Shown here piece after piece: positions 57,297 through 64,000 of a stretch of 64,000 nt of DNA. Location: NCBI RefSeq assembly GCF_036884655.1, contig NC_088356.1:16808001-16872000 (forward strand), in the 5' to 3' direction. Every line of letters starts with the position of its first letter. The first letter of the stretch is position 1. The translations under genes were made by a program, and so were the position numbers. The notes beneath the pieces are model-generated. The model saw only the letters and a list, made by a program, of their open reading frames with translations, was not told the DNA's origin and did not search any database. This DNA is from Musa acuminata AAA Group (lineage: Eukaryota; Streptophyta; Magnoliopsida; Zingiberales; Musaceae).

Positions 57297-57520
57297 CACC
57301 ACCCAATCTAGCAGTACTATAACCTAAAACAGTCTTGGAGATTGTGTCTCAGAGACTATGCCACTAGTGGTGCCACTGCCTCACCCAACTTTTGAGTCAC
57401 TGAATGGGCCTTTCTCTTGACCCAAAATAACCCCAATTCGGGCCTAGTTGGCCCCTAATAGAGTTGGACTAATTACATTCTAAACCAACTCAATTAGAAC
57501 TAAAACTACTTCGATCTATA
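57297..57520 (-). repeat. 5' LTR of element B, outer part (truncated)
   Basis: Continues the LTR broken at 50157; it matches about 45420-45660 of the partner LTR up to ctacttcgatct and then stops. Confidence 0.82.
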
Positions 57521-58358
57521 TGTTGAATCTCAGATTTTGATGATGAAACCAATTGATAGTGTTTATGATTTAATGTGCATTTAAGTGACACAGGACTAGC
57601 TTCGATCAGAAAAGGTAAATCGATTAAAGCAGGAGGAATCAAACGTTGGGCCGGAGCAAACATGTCAGAAGATTGGACGTCGGGCCGGAGGATCGGTCGA
57701 CGTGTCAGTAGAAGGCTTCCTTTTGTGAATTCAGGCATTGGGCCAAGAAGATTAGATGTTATGAGAAGACAACATGCTGATTGGGCAATATGTCAAAGGA
57801 GAGAACGATGCACTAAAGGATCGGACAAAGTGCTAGAAGAACCAATGACATGCTGGACAATATAGGATTCGCTTGTAATTGTTATGTCTAGATCAAGTTA
57901 GTTTAGAGTCTAATTGAGTAGGTTTAGAATGTAATTAGGCCAACTCAATTAGGGGCCAACTAGGCCCAAGTTTAGGCAGTGTTGGGCCAAGTGAAAAGGT
58001 CCAAACAGTAACCAAACACGTGGAACCATCGTGACATAGTCTCCAAGACTATGTCAGGTGGTGGTACCGTTAGTCTGGGCAGTGGTACTACCCAATGGCA
58101 AGGTGCCAAGCGGTGGTAATGCCAGAGCTCAGTCTCCGAGCTCCGTCAAGTGATGGTACCACCAGACTGGGTGGTGGTACTACCCAATATTAGGCTACAG
58201 GCAATGATACCGCCCAATGCAAGCGGTGGTATCGACCGTACCATGAAATCTCAGAGATTTGAATTTTGAAGCCATTTGGGGTCTATAAATACCGTAGCTA
58301 TTCTTGCATAGAGTAGCAAATAAATTGAGCAAAGCTCTATGATACTAAAATTATAAAC
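57521..58358 (+). repeat. Partial SIRE-like LTR, plus strand
   Basis: Starts TGTTGAATCTCAG, carries ggtggtaccacc-type motifs at 58050-58230 and a TATA-like ctataaatac near 58285. It is cut off by a chromovirus LTR fragment at 58359. Confidence 0.8.
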
Positions 58359-58455
58359 TATTAGGACTCTAGCTAGGAGAGTCCTAATAGCGAGGGACAT
58401 TCATGTTAACCTACCTGACCGACCCCTATTAAAGAGGTGAAGAGATTGGCTAGGG
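58359..58455 (+). repeat. Fragment of a chromovirus LTR
   Basis: Starts TATTAGGACTC and resembles the first ~97 bases of the LTR at 42131, including the acctacctg segment. It ends close to a SIRE-like primer site. Confidence 0.75.
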
Positions 58456-58463
58456 TTAACCCC

Positions 58464-58475
58464 GCTCTGATACCA
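58464..58475 (-). promoter_or_regulatory. Primer binding site remnant
   Basis: The minus strand reads TGGTATCAGAGC next to the LTR at 58478. Only about ten bases of matching interior remain to its left. Confidence 0.85.
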
Positions 58476-58477
58476 AT

Positions 58478-60272
58478 TGTTAGGATCAAGAGCACTAAGA
58501 GGGGGGGGGGGGGGGTGAATTAGTGTAGCGGAAATCTTTCGACGATAAAAATGTTCGAACGATAAAAACGATTTCGGTGTGAAAGCCGATTCTAAGATTA
58601 CTTTAACTTAAGATCAAGCGAGATGACGTTAAAGTCAATCTATGAAGGCAGTTTGCAGTTATGATGAAAACCAGCATACGAGCGCAAATTGAAATATGAC
58701 GTTCGTACGAAGAAACTGATTTACATCTAAATGATGATTCGTAAATCACTTGATTAGGTGAGATGCAGCTTAAGCAAGGATATTAAGGCAGTTTGCAGTT
58801 AAGATAGAAATCAAAACGTAAACGCAAATTGAAATATGATGATCGTACGAAAAAATAGATTTACGTCTAAACGTTGATTCGGAAAGTGCAAAGGTGAAAC
58901 CCAATCGTATATGCGCAGAAAGCAGTAAGCTTTAGAGGAGGTTTGCAGTAAAGATAAAATGCTCAAAGTAAATGCAAACCGAGATTTAGAGTTGTTCGGT
59001 CAATCTTGACCTACTCCACTTTTGGCTTCCTCCACCGACGTCAACTAGAGGCCTTCCTTCAATAGGCGAAGGCCAACCACCCTTTTACAGTTTCACTCCT
59101 TTTGACGGGCTTAGGAGACAACCCTTACAGAATTTTCTCTCCTCTCCTCTCTTTACAGCTCAGAACTTGGAAGAAAAGAGGGAGAAGGACTTTTGGCCTT
59201 TACAACAATTTTGAGCTCTAAAAATCATAGAACAAGATCAAGATTTCGTAGTGTATTCTGTATGCTTTCAGTGCTGAATGGGTGGGGTATTTATAGGCCC
59301 CAACCCAGTTCAAATTTGGAGCTCAAAACTGTCAATTCCCGAAATTCCGGGATCAGGCGGTTGCACCGCCTGGCAGAGCTCGAAGATTGAGCCTCTGGGC
59401 AGTGCCACCTCCTGTCAGGGGCGGTTGCACCGCCTGGCAGAGCTCGAAGACTAAGCCTTTGGGCGGTGCCACCTCCTGTCAGGGGCGGTTGCACCTCCTG
59501 CCAGAGCTCGAAGACCGAGCTCAGGCGGTGCAACCTCCTGACTGAGGCGGTTACACCGCTCAGCCAGTGCTCGGAGACCGAGCCCAGGCGGTGCCACCTC
59601 CTGTCAAGGGAGGTTGCACCACCCAGTCTCGCTTGGAGACTGAGCCCAGGCGGTGCCACCGCCTGGCTAGAGCGGTTGCACCTCCTAGTCTCGCTCGGAG
59701 ACTGAGCCCAGGCGGTGCAACCTCCTGCCTTGGGCGGTTCAACCGCCTGGCAGAAATCAGGGTCCGAATGGGTTGATCCATTCGGCCCAATTTGGATTTT
59801 TCAGGGGCCCAATTGCCCCAATCTTAAGTTAATGAGATCACCTCCCATTTCCAACTTAATCATTGTGCTAACTACGACATTCCCTAAGACATTTACTGCA
59901 ACTTGCTCCGGTGTGTCAATCGCTTCTTCCGGCGAGCTTCCGGTGAACTTCCGTCGATCATCCGATGAACCCTCGGTGATGCTCCTGCGGACTTCCGGCA
60001 AACTCCTGGACTTGCAACGATCCACTTGTCGAGTTCCGACGAGCTTCTTTGGCAAGCTCATGGACTTCTCAGATTTGTTCCTGCAGAACCTCCGACGACT
60101 GTCCGAACTTCCGTCGAACTCTCGAACTCCCAACGTGATCATTGTCTTGACTCCGGCGCAACTCCTGCTGCATGTCTTACTTTTATCGTAGTTAATCCTG
60201 CACACTTATCTCAACATATGGATTAGATAACAAATGACAATTGACTTCATCATCAAAATCCGAGATTCAACA
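58478..60272 (-). repeat. SIRE-like LTR, 1795 bp
   Basis: Close to the LTRs of the complete element. A TATA box lies at 59288-59295, the U3 palindrome array at about 59350-59760 and a cttccggcgagctt-like repeat cluster at 59900-60140. A run of G residues between actaa and ttagt arms is at about 58492-58530. Confidence 0.88.
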
Positions 60273-61436
60273 ATCTCCCCCTTTTTGATGATGACAATCA
60301 ATTGATAATGGAGTTAACCTTAACTCCCCCTGTCTATCTGCCATACTTGAGATAAGTCTTTTTGGAATTCAAAACCTTTGAATTCAAGAGACATATTGAT
60401 AAGTTAAAATAATTTAAACTTATCAATACTCCCATCATGATTCCCATCATGATGTATCTCTCTGAAGATGATGTCAAGGCTTGACATTCATTTTCAAATT
60501 TTACATTTCAAGTTTGAATGATGGTAATAGTAGCAATTCATCATATTGTAAGATATCAACATGTAAAACTGCGAAGTAAGATTTTGATAACATTACATGA
60601 TGCACACATTTCAAATGATGTTTTAGCAATTATCACATGGTAAGATATCAATACGTAAAATTACGATGCAAGTTTTTTGTTTGATATCTTGACATGATGC
60701 AAACAAGGCATAATGCAAATTATAGCAATCATGGCGTCTCTTGGTGATGCAAGCATGGCATTAATACTCATATATTTCTCCCCCTTTGTCATCAACAAAA
60801 AGCATGGTAATTGTGATACCAAGAGAACAATATAAGCAAATTTTAAGCATCAATGTAATAATTGTTCATGCCTTTACTCGATTCATGTTATTTTTCAATA
60901 GTAAGTGATAGGAAATCAATTATACAAGCATGATATGTAGATCACTTTGAATACTTCTTCCTTTTTATTTGTTATAATCTTTTTGCATGAAGGAGGAAGG
61001 CCATTTGTGATACCAGCTATTTGTGAGTTTTCACTAAGTGAAGTTAAAACCGATATGGTTCAGGTATCAAGATATGTATGTGAAGAAAATCTTTGCAAGT
61101 AAAAGCACTATCATTCATATTTCAAGATGGAATTCATAAGCAGGAATCATTTCATCAAATCCATTTCAGAAAAATATTTTTTACATATAAGTATATGAGA
61201 AAATCTGATTTTTAGGATACCAATTGTTAAGCGAATTCACACATGAAATGAACACTTTCATGCATTCGGACAAGACTATGCTACAGATTTTCAAATACAA
61301 TCATGAAGACAAAACATGCTTATGTTATGGAAATTTTTGTATTGAACATATAATTTCCAATATGTTATTTAGGCATGTAATGGTAGTCAAGTGATTTGAT
61401 CATTCAATAAAGTCCGAAAGATAATTTTAACTAGTT
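60273..61436 (-). other. 3' non-coding region with polypurine tract and inverted repeats
   Basis: A polypurine tract lies at 60273-60286. Inverted repeats are at 60310-60327 and 60365-60385. Repeats with gtaagatatca lie at 60540-60700 and a second purine-rich tract near 60778. It is homologous to 13352-14140 of the complete element with extra sequence in the middle. Confidence 0.75.
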
Positions 61437-61534
61437 TATGTACTCAAACACATCAACATTCCTAACTCTCTTCTTATGAAATCAAATTGTTCTTCACTTA
61501 GAGGTTTTGTAAAAATATCAGCTAGTTGATATTT
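61437..61534 (-). pseudogene. RNase H C-terminal remnant of pol
   Basis: Matches 14150-14245 of the complete element, the last codons of pol. The similarity ends abruptly at ctagttgat, which marks the 3' junction of the replaced segment. Confidence 0.82.
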
Positions 61535-61791
61535 AATATAACATGACGCATCAACTGCATTGGTATATCATTTTCACAAATCATATTTATCATGGATACC
61601 AAGGCACAAGGTTTTCAAAAAACCATTTAGTTTCGATGTAAAATCCGACAGTGAGTAACGAGATTAAACAATGAGTGATGTTTGTAACTCTGCTCACAAA
61701 TAAATATATCAGGTAACCAGATGAAGGATCAAGGCACAAGGCATTGTGATCATAGTGAGTAACATAAAGAGTTTACAATACACATACAAGC

Positions 61792-62901
61792 TCATTCAGG
61801 AGGTGGAAAATTAAAATGCCTAAATAAAGAGTCAAATTGTCGATGAATTTGCTGCAACTCAGATAGGATTTGATCTTGTCGATGTTCAAGCCGTTCTTGT
61901 CTTTGTTCAAATCGGTCCATCCGAATCCCAATATCTTCGACAGATGATGTATGAGCTGGCTCAAATGAATGTGTTTCCTCAAAGGGACAGATCGGAGGAG
62001 ATTGAGTACCCTTAAAGACTGGTGTTTCCGGTTCTGGTTCAAGTTGAGGGGGATCGGTTCTTGTAGGCATTCTAACCCATTTACCGTTTCTATAAACACA
62101 TCTTAATCGGTGAAATAGATTTTTATTTATTATGCTAAACCTATCTACTTTTATTACTTCTTTTTCGGGTGGTATTAGAATATCATAGGCTTTCAGTATT
62201 CTAGTGATTATACCACCATATGGAAGCATCATGTCTTTCTTAGATAGTTCTAACATGTTTTGCTGGATAAGGTAGCCAAGACAGATGTCATGTTCTTTCA
62301 TGATCAAATACATAGTTCCTAATTCTAATTGGCTTACTTCATCATGATGGTATTGTTTAGGGAGAATGATGCTAGTTAGGATATGATGAAGTACCTTAGT
62401 GTTTAGTGGTAGTAGATGTTCACAACTTTTAGGAACAAATGTTAAGTTGGGATTGGCGAAAATAGTTCCTAAGGCTTCAACATATGTTGTCCCAACAGTT
62501 TCATCATCCCATGATCCTCTAAAGTAAAGTCCTCTACTTTTTATGGGAATGCCTATCATGTCGCAAATGAATTTATCCGTAATGGAGATGTGTTGTCCTA
62601 AGAGATAGGTAGACATTCTTTCTTCTTCATCTACTTGTATGTTGTTGTAAAACAATCTAACAAGTCTTAGATAGATGGGTTCATTAATTTGTAAAATAGG
62701 GAGTAGATCTAAGTTTGCAAACCATTGGATTGTCTCTAAGTCTCTTAGTTCATTTAAATCAACATGTTTTCCCTTATTGACACTCCTAAGTTCGAAAGAT
62801 GAAAACTTTTCAGCATGATATTTTGAATCGAAAAGGGTAAGATCAAAATCTTCCACTAATCTCCTCTTCCCTTTGTCCCTTAAGGATCTTCTAGACCCCA
62901 T
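61792..62901 (-). CDS. Intact ORF with plant-transposon-associated domain, captured in a SIRE-like element
   Basis: The 369-codon frame has no interruption. Residues about 10-270 resemble the putative plant transposon protein domain found in retrotransposon-associated and so-called envelope-like ORFs: LVRLFYNNIQVDEEERM, VLHHILTSIILPKQYHHDEV, LELGTMYLIMKEHDI and LPYGGIITRILKAYDI. A Pro/Glu-rich linker (PPQLEPEPETP) and a Gln/Arg-rich coiled coil (about 325-360, RMDRFEQRQERLEHRQDQI) follow. There is no signal peptide or membrane segment, so an envelope role is not supported. The start at 62901 is the first Met in frame. The location between gag and the end of pol, in the same orientation, is what a captured accessory gene would show. 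Its molecular function is unknown. Confidence 0.75.
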   Translation of the reverse strand: MGSRRSLRDKGKRRLVEDFDLTLFDSKYHAEKFSSFELRSVNKGKHVDLNELRDLETIQWFANLDLLPILQINEPIYLRLVRLFYNNIQVDEEERMSTYLLGQHISITDKFICDMIGIPIKSRGLYFRGSWDDETVGTTYVEALGTIFANPNLTFVPKSCEHLLPLNTKVLHHILTSIILPKQYHHDEVSQLELGTMYLIMKEHDICLGYLIQQNMLELSKKDMMLPYGGIITRILKAYDILIPPEKEVIKVDRFSIINKNLFHRLRCVYRNGKWVRMPTRTDPPQLEPEPETPVFKGTQSPPICPFEETHSFEPAHTSSVEDIGIRMDRFEQRQERLEHRQDQILSELQQIHRQFDSLFRHFNFPPPE

Positions 62902-63300
62902 AACTACTTCTATTTAGGAGGATAGTAATGAGCAAGAGTCAATGAATCAAAAACAGAATTTAAGGGCTTCTTAGAGAATACCTTAGTGAGATCTTCAAGA
63001 GGGGGAAAGATTGTTGATCTTTTGCTTCGAAATGAGGAGTATTTGGTATGCTATGAGGGGAGAAATGGAGGTGGAGAAGCTTTGGAAGAGTAAAGAGGGG
63101 AAAGGAGTGAGTTGGGGTCGGTTCCACCGCCGGCCCTAGCTTGGGTTAAAAAGGGGCAGAGTTACGGGCGGTTGCACCTCTGGCTGGGGCGGTGCAACCG
63201 CTTGCAACACGTGACAGCCGGAGGTGCTACCTCCAGCTGGGGCGGTGCCACCGCCTGCAGGCGGTGAGCACTTGTTCTAACCGCAGTGTGATCTGATGTG
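62902..63300 (-). promoter_or_regulatory. Upstream region of the 369-codon ORF with GC-rich palindromes
   Basis: At about 63120-63270 the ggcggttgcacc and ggcggtgccaccgcc motifs known from the U3 arrays recur upstream of the ORF on its coding strand. Nearer the start codon lies pyrimidine-rich sequence typical of a 5' UTR. A separate promoter is inferred, not shown. Confidence 0.45.
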
Positions 63301-63785
63301 AGAGTTTTTGACTTGAGAAGACTTTTCATTCAGAGCAATCAACTTTACTTACGTAATTACGTAAGAGTTTTCATTTTAAGATAAGAACTTTTGCACGATC
63401 AAGATAGATCTTTTGACGTGCATACTCTCAATGTCATACACATGTTTATGACAGTTTGTTCAAGTTGGTAAGCCTTGCAAGTTCATGACAAACATAGTCA
63501 GTTCATGATATAGAGTTGGATTCGAAAGTTATGAACGGATGAAATCGATGGGCTCGAAAATCCAGAGGATTTGTGAATTGAGAATCATGGGTTTCCAATT
63601 CTGAGAAATCAGATAGGGTTGAATCTAAATCGCATTTGTGATTTTAAATTTCTAATCTTCATCTGTTATTTAGGCTAGAGAGCATCGCGAGTTCTATTTG
63701 GATCTCGGGTCATGAATATCGAGAGTCCAAGGAGCAGGATATTATTTCTTGCTCCAGCTTATAATTTTTTTTTATGTCTTTACAG
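63301..63785 (-). other. Foreign segment between gag and the ORF
   Basis: No match to the other SIRE-like copies in this window and no coding sequence recognised. Its border with gag sequence is sharp at about 63785. Confidence 0.5.
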
Positions 63786-64000
63786 GAAAGGATGATTTTT
63801 AGGTACCCATTTGCTTTTGGGTGCCTCAAAAATAGATCTACATTGTTTATCATGTTGCATAGAATTTATCATGGTTCCTTTAGGAACCCAAATTAATTTG
63901 TTTGGACTAATTTTCTTGAATGGACAATTATGCGTTTTATGTCCAAGTTTGCAACAAAAGTTGCATTTGCTTTGGTGTCGAACATGTAAGATGGGGCCTT
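63786..64000 (-). pseudogene. Gag C-terminal segment (partial, continues beyond the window)
   Basis: Matches 17195-17410 of the complete element, covering the Cys/His block and the SKWVPKNHPFL region. It breaks off immediately before the protease, at the 5' junction of the replaced segment. Confidence 0.8.

Larger units (their letters stand above)
44668..57520 (-). mobile_element. Gag-only SIRE-like element B, split by a nested element
   Basis: Parts are the 3' LTR 44668-46040, interior 46041-49484, and a 5' LTR in two pieces (49485-50157 and 57297-57520) separated by the nested element 50158-57291. It has a polypurine tract and a primer site but no pol. The outer end of the 5' LTR (about 380 bases by comparison with the 3' LTR) was lost where the plus-strand LTR at 57521 begins. 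Confidence 0.82.
58464..64000 (-). mobile_element. SIRE-like element with pol replaced by a foreign ORF (runs off the window)
   Basis: The parts are a primer site with almost no adjoining interior on the left (58464-58475), an LTR (58478-60272), a 3' non-coding region (60273-61436), a remnant of the RNase H C terminus (61437-61534), about 2.25 kb of sequence not found in the complete element (61535-63785, with a 369-codon ORF), and a gag C-terminal segment (63786-64000). Protease, integrase and RT are missing between the two pol/gag anchors. Confidence 0.78.

Noticed and set aside
61773..62099. 108-codon minus frame overlapping the 369-codon ORF
   Set aside because: It is a shadow in another frame of the longer ORF's C-terminal part.
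61792..62901. Reading the 369-codon ORF as a viral-type envelope protein
   Set aside because: No signal peptide, transmembrane segment or glycoprotein features; the similarity is to a plant transposon-associated domain only.

Overview
This is a plant nuclear window made almost entirely of LTR retrotransposons. I see one host gene, a single-exon DYW-class pentatricopeptide repeat (PPR) gene on the minus strand at about 9.0-11.1 kb. Its strongly GC-rich 5' half and GC-poorer 3' half are typical of commelinid monocots. Abundant SIRE/Maximus-like Ty1/copia elements would fit Zingiberales such as the banana family, but that placement is inference.

Layout. 1-6.4 kb: a minus-strand SIRE-like element that carries only gag, plus its LTR and pieces of a second unit. 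6.4-7.6 kb: fragments of two other LTR families. 7.6-11.6 kb: the host gene island. 11.56-29.88 kb: an old copia element (E) split by two later insertions. A complete 9.0-kb SIRE-like element (11569-20587, target duplication gttgg) sits in the first bases of its 5' LTR. A solo LTR (22016-28953, target duplication catac) sits in its leader and itself holds a young chromodomain Ty3/gypsy element (22826-28138). 29.88-33.4 kb: a plus-strand gag-only SIRE-like element. 33.4-36.3 kb: the 3' end of a non-coding LTR element. 36.3-37.6 kb: a partial LTR. 37.6-42.5 kb: a decayed but fuller relative of the young chromovirus. 42.5-43.55 kb: unassigned. 43.55-58.36 kb: a nest of one plus-strand LTR, one gag-only minus element and a second gag-only element inside the first one's LTR (50158-57291, target duplication ggtac). 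58.46-64 kb: a SIRE-like element in which most of pol is replaced by about 2.2 kb of foreign sequence holding an intact 369-codon ORF.

How the parts relate. The SIRE-like copies share a primer site matching initiator-Met tRNA, TG...CA LTRs of 1.4-2.6 kb with a TATA box, palindromic GC-rich arrays in U3, a hairpin with a C-tract loop just before the primer site, and several inverted repeats just before the polypurine tract. Four copies carry gag without pol, so they would depend on enzymes supplied by pol-bearing relatives. The young chromovirus likewise lacks a working RT and integrase core yet has almost identical LTRs, which points to mobilisation in trans. The 3' LTR of the complete SIRE-like element points at the PPR gene on the same strand.
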